A DNA stretch of 64,000 bases from Asterias amurensis (GCF_032118995.1 NC_092657.1:5534391-5598390); one strand, 5' to 3'; positions 1-33,032 are shown, counted from the first letter of the stretch. Numbers and translations: made by a program. Notes: a model not told the origin generated them from the letters alone.

Positions 1-218
1 TTTAATGTTTTTTTACGGTGTAAGCTGTGTAAAGGCAAAGTATATCTCTGATTTCCAAATCCATTTAATTGTTTCAATCCTATATAAATGTAAATGTACA
101 CGTTTAAACTTATATCTGAAGATATCATTTGAAAAGGTGGTATTAATTTTTTTAAATGTCGCCGACAATCTTGAGCGAAAATGTCCATGCAGGAATAATG
201 ACAATACAATTATTTTCT

Positions 219-312
219 CCTGATAACGAGCAGAGTGTACTGTTCGAAAAGTCCAGTCCACACCGGCTCTCCACACCGGCTCTTTTCAGAGCCAACACTC
301 ACTCAAAAGAGA
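219..312 (+). repeat. Dispersed TGTTCGAAA-type repeat fragment
   Basis: CTGATAACGAGCAGAGTGTA, CTGTTCGAAAAGTCC, then CTCTTTTCAGAGCCAACACT. Related copies at 22766-22880, 30970-31046 and 50285-50375. Confidence 0.7.
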
Positions 313-1472
313 TTTATATTACACAATACAATACAATACAATAAATACAATCTGCAAGTTTGCTATTAATATCGATGGTTACTCTTATTCTTCACACCAT
401 TCAAAGCTTCAAACCCAATCAACACCTAACATGACACCAAATTAATTAGGAAAAGCGTAACGCGGTAACGCTTCTCAGATTCAAATTTCCGGGCATGCTA
501 TCTTCATAACCACATTGCTTTAAAGTGAAACTTTTCTCATGCTTTATATGCTTTAAATGCTTTATAACGCTGACGTAATGCTTATAACCAAAGCTTGTAT
601 TGCTATTAATTTTAAGAGTTAATTACTCAACGTATACCGTCCATATTGACACAAACTAATAAAACAACTTAAGCAAGCACTCCTTTATGGTTGCTATGTT
701 TACATGGTAAGAGGCTATCGTGGCTTGTGCTTATGTCAGTGTAATCTCTTCAACATGTATATTGAAGAAGACAGCGACTTGCTAAGTGCATATTGCCATT
801 TTTAAAATGTCATTTGCAATAGTTTAAGAGCGCTCAGAAATTACTATAAGAAAGACAGTAATAAAAGAAGGGATAAGTGTTTGCAGTTGCTACTTACATT
901 CGCCCATCAGCCACCTGTCTTTTCGTATAAAGAACAATGAATAATAAATACATTCACCTTAAGAAAACATGAATTATAGGCCTAGTGTACCAAAGGGATT
1001 AATTGCAACTTTAGATGAAACTTTATGTTTGCCTTTCTAGCGGAGAGCTGTTTATAAGGGCACTCTATAATTATAAGTCCGTGCTTATTATTATCTGTTA
1101 GTACTACACAAGCTAACGATAAAACCATCTATACTTTTAGAACGATACGTGCAAATGTCAAAAACAATAAAATGTTCTTTCTTTATTCATGGACTTTCAC
1201 TTGGACTGCTACTGTCACATTAATTACTACACGCCACATTTATGAGATTATCTGGTTTAATAAATAAAACTAGTGCGGGGAAATGACCTCAGTTAAACAC
1301 TTCGATTCCAACCGGATTTCTTTAGAGGCATGAACAAGCCCAAACAAAAGCATCAGTTTAATTATAGCAAGACAACGAAGAGTGCAGCAACAAAAGCGGC
1401 GAAATTTTAGTCAAACGGAGTTGTTTAATACAAACAATAATAAGTTGTATACGATCTAATAAGGGTAAAAGA
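313..1472. other. Intergenic, no feature recognised
   Basis: AT-rich; a short ATACA run at about 323-350. No exon of the downstream receptor was recognised. Confidence 0.6.
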
Positions 1473-1529
1473 GTGAGGCCAAGGGGGTGGTTAATAAAGG
1501 TCGGTTACTTGACCAAAGAGGTGGTAACT

Positions 1530-1565
<36 letters not shown>
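1530..1565. repeat. (AAT)n microsatellite
   Basis: About 12 AAT units after GGTAACTGT. Confidence 0.95.
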
Positions 1566-1760
1566 TGGATTTATAATGCGCACTTTTCCAGAAAACCGAT
1601 CAAGGCGCCTACACAAAATGAAAACACTATACAATGGAAAATGAAGAACAAACAATACATAATGAAACCCAATGAAAGTCTAAGTGAACAAGTGTGTTTT
1701 CAGTTTCCTCTTAAAGTTGTTGAGAGATGTTGTTTGGCGAAGTGAGACTGGGAGCTTATT

Positions 1761-2111
1761 TCAAAGGGCAGGAGCAGCTTTGGCGAAAGCACGGTCTCCG
1801 TAACGAATTGCTCTAGACCTTGGCTCTACCAGCAAGTGAGACCCAGACCGTAGAGCACGACTGCTGTGCTTAGTGAAGATGAGTTCACAAAGATACTGTG
1901 GGGCTTGTCCATGCAGAACTTTGAACACAAGGAGGCAGATTTTGAAGGTGATCCTCTTTGCGATGGGGAGCCAATGTAGGTGTCTTAGGACTGGCGAAAT
2001 GTGATCGTATTTTCTGGCTTGGACAACGACTCGAGCGGCATTATTGTGAACACGTTGGAGACGAGAAGTAGATGTAGCTGGAAGCCCAGGATATGAGCAG
2101 GCTGTATGCAA
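1761..2111 (-). mobile_element. LINE reverse-transcriptase C-terminal fragment
   Basis: Reads SPVLRHLHWLPIAKRITFKI, then LVFKVLHGQAPQYLCELI and AIRYGDRAFAKAAPAL, the conserved tail of many non-LTR retrotransposon polyproteins. No RT catalytic core or endonuclease is present, so it is a dead 5'-truncated copy. Confidence 0.85.
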
Positions 2112-2149
2112 GATTCATTGTAATGCGACTAACGTATATGGTAACGAAC

Positions 2150-2715
2150 AATTAAGAGATGTCGATAGCATAAAACATTGTGAGAAACGGCTCCCTCTGA
2201 AGTAACGCAGTTTTGCGGAAAGATGTAGTTTCTCACTCAAACAATCAAAGGCCTCAGCTGAAACCTTTAATTGTGCATCTTAAAGAACACAGTTGTGCAA
2301 CAAGGGTGTTGTTGCCTTTTCTTATTCTTTTGCACTTTCGATGACTAAATGAGCCCAAATGTTCACAGGTTTGTTATTGTATGCATATGATGGGATACAC
2401 TAAAAGAGAATACTGGGCCCAATTTCATGGCTCTGCTTACCGTAAGCACAGAATCGGCGCTTACGGAAGCAGGGAATGATGTGCTTACGGCAAGCGTATT
2501 TCACGGGTTAGCGGCGAATTTTGGCTTGAGCGCGTGCGTACTCCACGTTACTAGGCATTCTACGCTTACAAGGCTAGCGCAGAAATTCGGTGCTAGCACG
2601 TCAAGCGGGGAATCGTGATCGTAAGCGCAGAATTTGGCGGTAAGCAGAGCCATGAAATTGGGCCCTGGTCTTTGGCAAGTGTTGAAGAGGTCCAGTGGTT
2701 TTAAAATCACTACGC
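2150..2715 (-). mobile_element. MITE family A copy interrupted by another foldback element
   Basis: Family A hallmarks: AAACATTGTGAGAAACGGCT, CTCCCTCTGAAGTAACG, CACAGGTTTGTTATT. The copy stops at ATACTGG (2412) and resumes at TGGTCTTTGG (2668). Between them lies the element at 2413-2667. Confidence 0.8.
2413..2667. mobile_element. Foldback element nested in a family A MITE
   Basis: Terminal inverted repeats: GGGCCCAATTTCATGGCTCT at the left and its complement at the right end (AGAGCCATGAAATTGGGCCC). TGG occurs at both junctions, consistent with a 3-bp target duplication. Confidence 0.85.
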
Positions 2716-2719
2716 CACA

Positions 2720-3654
2720 CCAGTTTCATCTTTCCAAAGCATTCAATTCAACACAGACGTGTAAACTTTGTGAAGACCTACGCATCCATTGAAGAATATT
2801 ATCACATACAGACCTAACATGTAAAACTCAAGTCCAATTCAAGACTTCAAAAAGAAAAAAACTAAATCGATGCATTATTTCGGTCTAGTGGTTCGAATCT
2901 TCGACTCGGTTTGTGTGAAAAGTAGGTGACTTTATAAAGTCATACAGTTTCATTACGTCACATTTTGCCGACTGGTGTGTTGTTTTTAGGTCAAGGTCAA
3001 GTCCTTCAAACTGCGAGACATTTAAAGTGGCGAAGGTAATCTTTTGATGGGGAATTTAGGCCGAAAACGACAGCATTTTCCCATTCTATTGGGCTTAAAT
3101 CCTTAACAGACGAAGGACGACCGATATAAAAGACGAGTTATATTTTGGCCAGGCGAGCTGCTTTTTAGTAAAAAGACACGTTGCCACCAGTGTGACTAAT
3201 TCGTAAACAAAAAATCCAGTGCAAGGGTTCGATTTCCCCTTGAGCCGGTGTTTTTGCGCAGGGTTACGTGTTGCGGCATTACGGCAATCATCTGTATGTG
3301 AAAACTCAACTGTGCATTTTGATGATGCAGGATTGACAATTATTTTGCGCACAGTCAGAAAATGCCATCAGAAAGATATTTGGCTATAGGTTGATCGGAT
3401 ATTAAATTGTCTAATACAATTTGACTTTTGATTCGGTTGTCCTTGCTTGTTATATGACGCCTATACACTTCAAGGACGAATCTTCAATGACCATGTCGCC
3501 AATATTGTTCTCATCCATGCTTTGACTGTTCTTCATGATGCACTATAAGTCTGATACACTAGCAGCTTTATTGTTTTTATACCATTATTTTACGTGACTT
3601 GGTTTGTAAAACCTAATTTTGCATAAACAGGTGACCTTGAATTATTGGGTTCTT
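2720..3654. other. Intergenic, no feature recognised
   Basis: No coherent reading frame or repeat pattern seen. Confidence 0.55.
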
Positions 3655-4040
3655 TTTCGGGGTAATGGTAATTGTCAAAGACCAGTCTTCACACTTAGTG
3701 TACCTCAACATTATGCATCAAATAACCAACCTGTGAAAATTTGAGCTCAATTGGTCGTCGAAGTTGCGAAATAATAATGAAAGAAAAAACAACCTTGTCA
3801 CACGAAGATGGTGCATTTAGATGCTTGATTTCGAGCACTCAAAATCTAAATCTAAGGTCTCGAAATAAAATTCGTGGAAACTTACTCCTTTCTCAAAAAC
3901 TACGTTACTTCAGAGGGAGTTGTTTCTCACAATGTTTTATACTATCAACAGCTCTCCATTACTCGTAACCAAGTTAGTTTTTCATGCAAAAAAAACAAAA
4001 CATTTTGAGTAATTACCAATAGTGCCCACTGCCTTTAAGC
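3655..4040 (+). mobile_element. MITE family A copy
   Basis: Runs from GGTAATTGTCAAAGACCAG to ATTACCAATAGTG and TGCCTTTAA, with the internal GGTCTCGAAAT palindrome of the family. Confidence 0.9.
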
Positions 4041-4256
4041 TGCAAGTGTTGAAGCCGTCATGCATAGGTTTAGCGCTTACACCAATATGAATCTGAAAAA
4101 GACTTCAGGCCTGAAGCCCTTTTTAGGCATCTGAAAGCACACACATGTCTTTTTTCTTTCATTGTTTTCTTGCAACTTCGACGACCAATTAAACCCACAT
4201 TTTCACAGATTTCTTATCTAAGCATATGTTGGTATTCACAGTTACTGAAGGTGTCC

Positions 4257-4571
4257 AGGGGTCGATATTTCACAGAGAGTTAGGACTAATTATGACTAAT
4301 CCTCGGAGATATACAAACAAACCAAGGCTAGTCCTAAGTTAGGACGAGTAAGTCGTTTAACTTGAGGTAAGACTGGTCTTATAACTCTTTGTGAAATCCA
4401 CCCCGTGCACTTATGCACACAGGGGTCGATTTCACAAAAAATAGAACTAGTCCTAACTTAGGACTATAGTCCTAGGAGATATACAAATTTCATGGATAGT
4501 CCTAAGTTAGGACGAGTAACTGGTCCTAACTCGAGATAGACTAGTCCTAACTCGTTGTGAAATCCACCCCT
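4257..4571. mobile_element. Two adjacent family C foldback elements
   Basis: Two copies (about 4257-4410 and 4423-4571) of GTCGATTTCACA...AGTTAGGACTAG, AGATATACAAA, CCTAAGTTAGGACGAGTA, TTGTGAAATCCACCCC. Each is an inverted repeat; they stand in tandem. Confidence 0.88.
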
Positions 4572-4574
4572 GCA

Positions 4575-5811
4575 TTTATGCACACTGCTTTATGATGAGT
4601 GAACCCCACCCTCGCCCCTTATACCAAAGGGTCCCAATACTTCAATTTACGCGGGAGACTTGCACCCCCCAAAATGTGGTTATACATTGGTGTCTAATTG
4701 TCACGACAGTGAGCGACATGGTGTTTTCTTTATATCTGCTTAGAGACTTTCCTCGTTATTAATGTTTAGCGAACAGGATTTGGAGCTGCTATGTAACATT
4801 TTGTTCCAGATTGAAAGTAAGCAATTCATTATTAAGAGTACAAATCATATGATCTTTAAAAAAATATTGGAGCCTTATTGCAGACTGTAATAGATGTTTA
4901 CTTTGAAAACAGTCTCTGTAGAAATTTTAGTTTATCTAAACATTTCAGTCTCTCATGCATGTGAAAGAAAACATGGAAACAAGGCTATGACTGCCGTACT
5001 GTTTTGATAACTATGTGGAAACCATTTTCAGGAATTAAAGTGATCGGTATACGTTTTGGGAATTATTATTAAAACTTATGGTAATACAATCTTTTTGTTA
5101 GAAGCCTACAGCGGCTTCGATAGTATAAAGCATTCATTTGAGAAACATTTCACTTTGAAGTAATGTGGTTTGAAAGTTTTTATGCAACAAATTTGAATCG
5201 GAGAAGCGTTTTACTCGGTAACGTTTCACAGATCGTTTATCTCCATAAGAATTATTATTCCCCTTTGTCTCAAAAATGCAACTACCTTTTGAAGTGAAAC
5301 TTTCACAAGTTAATTCCAATGTTACATTTATACATTCTAACTACAATATGTATGAAGTTAACATTATCCCAAAAAAAAAAAAAGCTAGACTGTGTCTTTA
5401 GAAGTTGTACCAACTCAATGATATAGCCTAGAGATCATCTATTTAAAACAAATTGATAGTTATCTATACAACAATATAAACAACAACAACACTTGTCTGA
5501 TTAATATTTAAAACAAAAAATCAACAATGACATTGCTGTATAATTGTTGTATTAAAGTGTATGGTTATGTCGCCTGAAAAGAAAAAAAAAAACAGAAAAA
5601 AACAACACTTGTTTCTAATATCAAGATAAGAAATGTTTTAGACCGTGTAGTGTGTCATGTCACTGCCTGGAAGAAGAACTTATAAATAATAAGCAAACGA
5701 CTTTAAACCAGAGGTCGTTGGTTCAGGTCCTGCTCTAGTCATTTTATTTTTTTTTTGCTCAACCCCAAATCATTTAAAACTTACTTCTCTTGTGGAAAGG
5801 CTATACATTAA
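4575..5811. other. Intergenic, AT-rich
   Basis: Several poly-A tracts (5370, 5583, 5747); no gene seen. Confidence 0.55.
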
Positions 5812-6172
5812 AGGGAAGGTACATGTTTGGTATTTGTCAAATACCAGTGTTTTCACTTGGTGCATCCCATCATAACCATAAAATAACAAGCCTGTGAAAA
5901 TTGGGCTAAAACGGTCATCGAAGTTGCGAGAAAATTATGAAAGAAAAAAAAACCTTGTTGGACGAATTTGTGTGCTTTCAGATAGGAAAGAAAACTAGAA
6001 AACTAGTTGAGTGAGAAATTACCTCTTTCTCAAAAACTACATTACTTCAGAGGGAGTCGTTTCCCACAATGTTTTATACTATCAACAGCTCTCCAATGCT
6101 CATTACCAAGTAAGTTTTTAAGTTAATATTTGTTTTCAGTAATTACTAAACGTGTACCTTCCCTTTAAATGA
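5812..6172 (+). mobile_element. MITE family A variant with divergent termini
   Basis: Interior matches family A (CTTCAGAGGGAGTCGTTTC), but the termini are TTAAAGGGAAGGTAC and GTACCTTCCCTTTAA, a coherent inverted-repeat change at both ends. Confidence 0.85.
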
Positions 6173-6667
6173 ATATTACAGAATTGGTAAGTAAAAACTC
6201 GTCTGAGATCACATGTTTACATAAAACTCACACTGTCTAATTGTGATGATAGTAGAAAACATCCATTACAATATTTCTGTCTGAAATGTAATATTATTTT
6301 ACTAGCAAAAAAAAAACTCATTCCCCGATACGAGTTTCGCTCAGTGAGCGTGTTATTCGTTTGTTTAATCGATGTCATGCAAAATGTGTTATCGGTTTTT
6401 CACTATTTTCTCGTGATCCAGATGGCCGATCGATCTCAAACTTCTACAGGTTTGTCAGTTATGTATATGGTGGATTACATAGGGTGCTTACACTGCCAGC
6501 AAATGTTTTTTTAGAAAGAAAAAAACCCTAACCCTAACCTTATGTAATGTTCCTTTTAATATTAACGAGTTCCGATGATGTGTTTTTATTTCAGTTGGCG
6601 TTGTGTTTCTTTGTTCGTGTTCTGATCGCAGTGTGCTGGCAGATACAGATGGTGAGTTTTTTTTATT

Positions 6668-6830
6668 AAAGACAGTGGACACTATTGGTGAATGTCAAAG
6701 ACCAGTCTTCGCACTTGGTGTATCTCAACATATGCATAAAATAACAAACCTGTGAAAATTTGTGGTCAAAGATGCGAGATAATACTGAAAGAAAAGATAC
6801 AAACGAATGATTCCTTTTTTGTGACATTTC
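6668..6830 (+). mobile_element. MITE family A copy, 3' truncated
   Basis: Starts AAAGACAGTGGACACTATTG; similarity is lost soon after AATACTGAAAGAAAAG. Confidence 0.8.
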
Positions 6831-7387
6831 TCACCCGTCCCCTTGAACAACGCTCTAGCCATAATTGACATAAATATCTATGTCTCACTTTCTTTCGTGA
6901 AAAAAACCAAAACAATAACAATATCTTCCACTCTGACAATTTAACAATTATTTGCATCATTAACCACGCTCCAACCAACGGTTTAATAAACAAAAGCAAT
7001 TAATTATCGTTGATGGTTGATTGGATTTGCTTTTAACCCACGAATCGCTCGTTACATGTACACAAACAATTCCCCCTCTTCCATCCAGTTTCATTCAATT
7101 ATTAATTTTTTATTTGGAAATGACTAAAACAATACAAAAATTAAATAATAAAAAGTCTACACCCAATCATCTAAGATGACGCTGAAAAATTAATAGATAA
7201 ACAAATTGCTTGTGTTCCATCAATGACTAAATCAAACAACATCTCGTCGCGATTGAAAGAGGAAACTGAGCAAACAATGCCCAATCGCCAGAGAGAGACA
7301 CAAGTATAACCCAATAACTGTTTGACTTCCAGAAAAGAATAAATAAAACTGCATCAGAATGTTAAGACACAAAACGATTCCCAAGAA

Positions 7388-7770
7388 AAATGAACACTAT
7401 TAGTAATTGTCAAAGACCAGGCTTCTCACTTGGTTTATCCCAACATATGCATAAAATAACAAACCTGTGAAAATTTGAACTCAATTGGTCGTCGAAGGTG
7501 CGAAAATAATTGAAGAAAAACGCCCTTGTCGTACAAGTGTTGTGTTTTCAGATTCTTCAATTCGAGAGTCCTAAAAATATAATTTTACAGTCTCGCAAAT
7601 AAAATTCAAATATTTTAGTGAGAAATTACTTCTTTTACAAAAACTACGTAACTTCAGGGGGAGCTGTTTCTCACAATGTTTTATACTATCAACAGCTCTT
7701 TATTGCTTGTTACCAATAGGTTTTTTTGCTAACAGTTGTGTAGTTACCAATTGTGTCCAGTGTATTAAAC
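7388..7770 (+). mobile_element. MITE family A copy
   Basis: From GAACACTATTAGTAATTGTC to ACCAATTGTGTCCAGTG; full interior. Confidence 0.88.
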
Positions 7771-8135
7771 CTATCTAATGTTATGGGTCTAGAATCAGGG
7801 GAACCAATGCCTGTAGGCTATGGGATTTTCATTAAATGTCACCTATGCATGTATACAAACAAAGAGCTATCACATAACACAATGTAAAGAAGCACAACCC
7901 AGAAATTAGGTTGTTTTATAAAAATGAATCAACATGGCGTTCAAAGTGACCGAACGGATTGGACGGAGCTAAAATGTACAACCTAGAAATTACACAATTT
8001 TAGTGATATATCTTTTCATTGTTTAATTCAAATTGGGTCGGTATATAAAGAGCATGTGCGTGGAGAACTGTTCCTATCTAGTTAAATGCTTATAACAAAA
8101 TTTGGTCCATCACATTCAGAGAGACTTGAATGCCT

Positions 8136-8290
8136 CTTCTTAAAGGCTCTGTGTACTTCTGTTCTAGCACAAAACACAATGTCCAGAGATTCACATTAAA
8201 AATACAGTTCAAAGATAATGGTGGTAGAAAGCTTCCCTGAAAATATTACTTACTGAGGAGGTACTGTAGTTTTCGAGAAATTGGTAAAAC
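8136..8290. mobile_element. Family A-related element, decayed
   Basis: TTAAAGGCTCTGTGTACTTC start and TAGTTTTCGAGAAATTGGTA interior resemble a sister family. Weak. Confidence 0.4.
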
Positions 8291-8768
8291 AAAGTCACGA
8301 AAATAATCTATGACGAATAATTTATTCATAAAATTAAAAAGTATGAAAGAATTCGACAATACTTAAAGTTTCTTCCTTCACTTTCTTTGCTTGCACAATG
8401 CACAACGTATAAATACAAATAAGTAAAAAGAGGAAGAAAGCAATATACATTGCGTGGTTTATTCAAACGGAACAGTTAATTCGTGGCCAAACCGTACGCA
8501 TAACTGACCAGAGGCAGAAGTCGGAGATTGAAGGCCTATCCAATCGCAAAATGAATTCTTAAATTGAAAGACAATTGTTAAAACAACCGAAATTAAGGAG
8601 GGGTTGGCTTGGTGCAGCTCAATTATTGCATACAGTAAACCAGTAGACTTTGGGAATTGGGAACCCTTGTTATTTTTAAATTGTTTTGTTTTTCTCGTCA
8701 AACCGGTAATTTTTATTGAACAGATGTGCTTTTTCCAACGACACTCTGCATGTGTACGAAATTTCTTT

Positions 8769-9145
8769 AAAGGAACACGTTGCCTTGGTCTATTACAAGC
8801 GTTTGAAACCGTTTGTTATGAAATGCATTGGTTAGAAAGATGTTTTAAAAGTAGAGTATAATGATCACACAAGTATCACTCGAAATTGCACGGTTTTCCT
8901 TTTACGTCGTTAACTATCACGGTCGGCCATTTATGGGAGTCAAAATTGTGACTCCCATAAATGGCCGACCGTGTTAGTTAACAGGGTAAAAAGAAAACCA
9001 CGCAATTTCGAGGCATATTTGTGTAGATCATTGTATTCTACTTTTACAATATCTTTCTAACCGTATACATTTTACAACAAACGGTTACAGAACGCTTTTC
9101 AAAGACCAACTCGACCGATCCAAGGCAACGTGTTCCTTTAAAGGC
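8769..9145. mobile_element. Foldback element, family B
   Basis: Long near-perfect inverted repeat: AAAGGAACACGTTGCCTTGG on the left and its complement at the right end; centre GGTCGGCCATTTATGGGAGT facing ACTCCCATAAATGGCCGACC across a few bases. Confidence 0.92.
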
Positions 9146-9505
9146 ACTGGTCAGTTTGGTAAAGACCATTATTCTCAATTGGTGTATCTGAATAATGCAA
9201 AAATCACAACAAACCTGTGAAAATTCGGGCTCAATTGGTAATCGAGTTTGCAAGAGAACAATCAAGGGGAAAAAAACTTACAATACTTTGTGTGCTATCA
9301 GATGCATAAAACGCTTCAGTTGAAGTATTTTACTATTTGAGTGAGAAATTACACTTTTCGCAAAAACTCCGTTACTTCAGAGGGAGCCGCTCCTCACGAT
9401 GTTTTGTATTATCAACAGCTGCGCTCCATTGCTCGTTACCAAGTAAGGTTTTATGGTGAAAACTATTTTGACTATTTAACAACAGTGTCCGCTGCTTTAA
9501 GGTAC
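9138..9505 (+). mobile_element. MITE family A copy abutting a family B element
   Basis: Starts in TTTAAAGGCACTGGTCAG at the end of the family B foldback and ends AACAGTGTCCGCTGCTTTAA. Confidence 0.85.
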
Positions 9506-9739
9506 ATCAAAGTAAATTTTATTTACAAACCAACAACACTCGAAGTACAAGCAAAAGTACCACAACAAGCAAATGGAAGAAGAACACAAATTGCCGCTGC
9601 AACGAGCACTCACGACGATGAAACAAAATTAAACCTTGATGCTGATTAGTATTTTTATGAGATAGTATCACTCATCACTCCCTACAGAAACAACCTTCAA
9701 GTGACCGCGCCTATAGACCTTTATCACAGTGCAGCCATC

Positions 9740-9890
9740 TTGAATTTATCACAGTGATATCAATGTTACCAAACCGAGGCTGGAAGAGCAAATTAGCCTG
9801 GTTCCCAATTGCAAAACGATTATGTACATGCATTGTTGTAATTCGATACGAGGAACATGATCAAGATGGGGGCAGCTTTGCTTTTACGGC
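9740..9890 (-). repeat. Dispersed repeat family E
   Basis: ATCAATGTTACCAAACCGAG and ATTCGATACGAGGAACATGA match, in opposite orientation, the segments at 44868-45025 and 54470-54645. Confidence 0.75.
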
Positions 9891-10810
9891 AAGCATTGTT
9901 TATAAAGAGCAATTCTGCTAATAGCCGCCCTGTAAGCAAAACAACATCTGCTTTCATGGTTTAGGAAACATATGCTTATAGGCTTTATGAAATTGGCTTC
10001 ATGTAAGAAGAAAACAAAAACCAACCAAACTGCAATAGTGTTCCTCTTTATTTATATTTGTTCCATTTCCTTTATTTTATGTATTTTTACACAAAAGGAC
10101 AAGTTGGACAGCGGCTGTCAATGTGTACAAAAGTATTTTTTTTAAACTGTCATCTTAAGATGACTGTACAACCAGGCCCCTAGCTGCCAACGAAAATGGA
10201 GATTGCTCCAAACGCTTTCAATAGACATTAAAACAAAAGCAAATCCTGGCAAAAGCAAGATCTCTGCACTTATCGTATGCAGTAAAGTTTGCTGCCTCTT
10301 CCCAACCTGTGTGAAATTGCCTCGTGTGAATGGCTTTTGGTGATTATTATCAAAACACTGTTCATACATAACCCTAACAAATTGCGACCTCGGCGTTAAG
10401 AGCATGATTCCATAATTGAATCAGTGTGTTTGAATGGTTGCCGTTGTTTTGAATAAGAAGTTGTCATTGTGAATTCAAAGCACGTTCTGATCCTTAACAA
10501 AATACGTAATTCCCACTACCTATCTCACTGTAGTTGTTCTTAGTTGTAATGTGTATGCTTCGGATTACTCGTACCTTTTTGGAATTATTAGATGGCACTA
10601 CACTAAAGTGGGGGAGGGGCAGGGTTGAACGTGCCCCTCCAATTGATGTATGTTGTATACTCCTCAGGGAGCTGAGAAAGGTTAAAGAAATGACCAAGGC
10701 ACTAAAGTAAAGCGCTCCAAGACGATCATTGTGAAATTTGCCATTAAAATAACTTGTTGTTGTTGTTGTTATTAGGCATATTATTAATTATAGCAACCCA
10801 TTGTTAACAG
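9890..10810. other. Region upstream of the first SRCR exon
   Basis: A phase-1-ending signal-peptide exon is expected here or further upstream, but none stands out. A TTG repeat lies near 10752. Confidence 0.5.
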
Positions 10811-30907
<20,097 letters not shown>

Positions 30908-30969
30908 GGGATTATAAAACCAGCACCTTGTTTTCAATTGAGGCTTCAACACAATTTCATTTCCTTTCT

Positions 30970-31046
30970 CTTGAAGACGAGTAGAGTATCCTGTTCGAAA
31001 CGTCGAGACCAAACCGCCTCTTTTCAGTGTCAACACTCACTCGCTT
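30970..31046 (+). repeat. TGTTCGAAA-type repeat fragment downstream of the plus-strand receptor
   Basis: TTGAAGACGAGTAGAGTATC, CTGTTCGAAACGTCGAGACC, TTTCAGTGTCAACACTCACT. Confidence 0.7.
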
Positions 31047-31273
31047 TTGTGTTCCATAACATTGCACTGTGTTCGTGGTATTATTGAATACAAGTGTATC
31101 AATATATTTGTTATCTTGCTTGAAAACTATTTGTGAGTTGTATCTGGAATGGCTCATGTTTTCCCATGAGGTTTTAACTTTTTAATAATGTCACGTCTTA
31201 AGAGTTTAATTAAATCACTTATTGGTTGCACAAAATCACTGTTAATAACTCGAGGTTAAGACTTGCGTTCTTA

Positions 31274-31640
31274 AAGCTACTGGACACCTTTGGTAATTGT
31301 CGAAGACCATTCTTCTCACCCGATATCTCAACATATGCATGAAATAATAAACCTGTAAAAATTTGAGCTCAGTTGGTCGTCGAAGTTGCAAGATAATAAT
31401 GGAAGAAAAAACTCCCTTGTCACACGAAGTTGTGTGCTTTTAAATGCTGGATTTCGAGACCTCACACGAAATCGACACTTTTGTTTCTTGGGAAATTACT
31501 TTCTCAAAAACTACGTTACTTGATAGAGAGCCTATTCTCACAATGTTTTATACTACCTACAGCTCTCGAATGCTGGTTACCAACTGAGTTTTTATGCCTA
31601 CATTTATTTTGAGTATAACCAGCAGGGTTAGCTGCCTTTA
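31274..31640 (+). mobile_element. MITE family A copy
   Basis: TTAAAGCTACTGGACACCTT at the start; family interior; decayed 3' end near TAGCTGCCTTTAGG. Lies 3' of the plus-strand receptor stop. Confidence 0.82.
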
Positions 31641-32636
31641 GGTTAACACTCTTTAAACTAAAAACACACACACACAAAATATAGTGTGTGGTTTCAGAAG
31701 TTTAATAACAATTAATTGAACAACTTTTGCTATGGCTGGTGAAAATCATGCTTCTTTTATGTACATGTTAAGCTGTGTTTAATGTTTAATGTCTATAATA
31801 GCATTTGATGTTAATATCACGTTCTAAAATCTGAAAAAAACAAAACAAAGTAAGACGGTCTTGCGAGTGTCCGTGCCCGATCGTCCAAAAACTAGGTTTT
31901 CTTCAAAGTACTAGTATAATCTCAAAAAACAAGTGTCTTTATAAAGTTACAGGGTAATTGTTATTCAAATCAACATATCATATTATATCGTAATTTTGTC
32001 ACACGTGAACTTCTTGTGACTAATTAGGAGTCAATACAAGTGTACGTTTACACACGTGCATTTAAGCGTATAATATTGTGCAAGTAAATGGTGTAAGGGC
32101 TTTGTATCGAGTTTGTTAATAAAAAAGCTATAAAAATAAGGTTATTATTTCTTATTATTGTTAAGTGCTATACACGATTAACAGTTTGTATAAAAATGAA
32201 CTCAAAGGGCATATAACAGTATATTAAAACTACAAGATCAAAATTACCAAGTATAAACGGTGTAAAGGTATCCTATAATAAATAAAACACTGTGCACCTC
32301 AATTACTTGTTGTTTTTTAGTCTTAATTGTAAAAGTTTAACCAGTTTCGCAGCTAGGTCTAAATGAATGATTGTCATACTTTATTAGGACGCAATCATCA
32401 ACGTGAAATGCATTTGACGTGCATTTCGCACTAATGCCTAGGAAGACGCTGTGTAGGGCCTACCCGGATCTAAGATAACGCATCAATTTTTCCTACGGGC
32501 GCGTACGTCCAATATGTATATACATCTGCGACTTAACTACCACGTCAGCAACCCCACTTGCAGTGGCTGCGCCTGAGGTCTCGTTTTGGGTTCGAATTGT
32601 GACGAACTCATGCATAAATATTAAGAGAGGCGTATT
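31641..32636. other. Intergenic, 3' of the plus-strand receptor
   Basis: Possible AATAAA signals at 32118 and near 32279 could serve a long 3' UTR; nothing else seen. Confidence 0.45.
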
Positions 32637-33032
32637 TAAAGGAACACGTCGCCTTGGATCGGTCGAGTCGGTCTTTGAAAAGCGTTCTGTTACCGTTTGT
32701 TGTAAAATCGGTATATGGTTAGAAAGATGTTGTAAAAGTAGAATACAATGTTCTACACAAATATGCCTCGAAATTGCGTGATTTTTGTTTTACCTCGTCG
32801 ACACACACGGTCGGCCATTAATGGGTGTCAATAAATTGACTCCCATAAATGGGTGACCGTGTTAATTCGCGACGTAAAATAAAAACCGTGCAATTTTGAG
32901 TGATACTTGTGTGGATCATTATGTTCTACTTTTAAAACATCTTTCTAACCATATGCATTTCATAACAAACCGTTTCAAACGCTTTTCATATAGACCAACT
33001 AGTCATATCCAAGGCAACGTGTTTCTTCAATG
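32637..33032. mobile_element. Foldback element, family B
   Basis: AAAGGAACACGTCGCCTTGG on the left; CCAAGGCAACGTGTTTCTTC on the right; the same central palindrome with more mismatches. Confidence 0.9.

Noticed and set aside
6520..6542. Interstitial telomeric repeat (CCCTAA)
   Set aside because: Only about two and a half units; could be chance.
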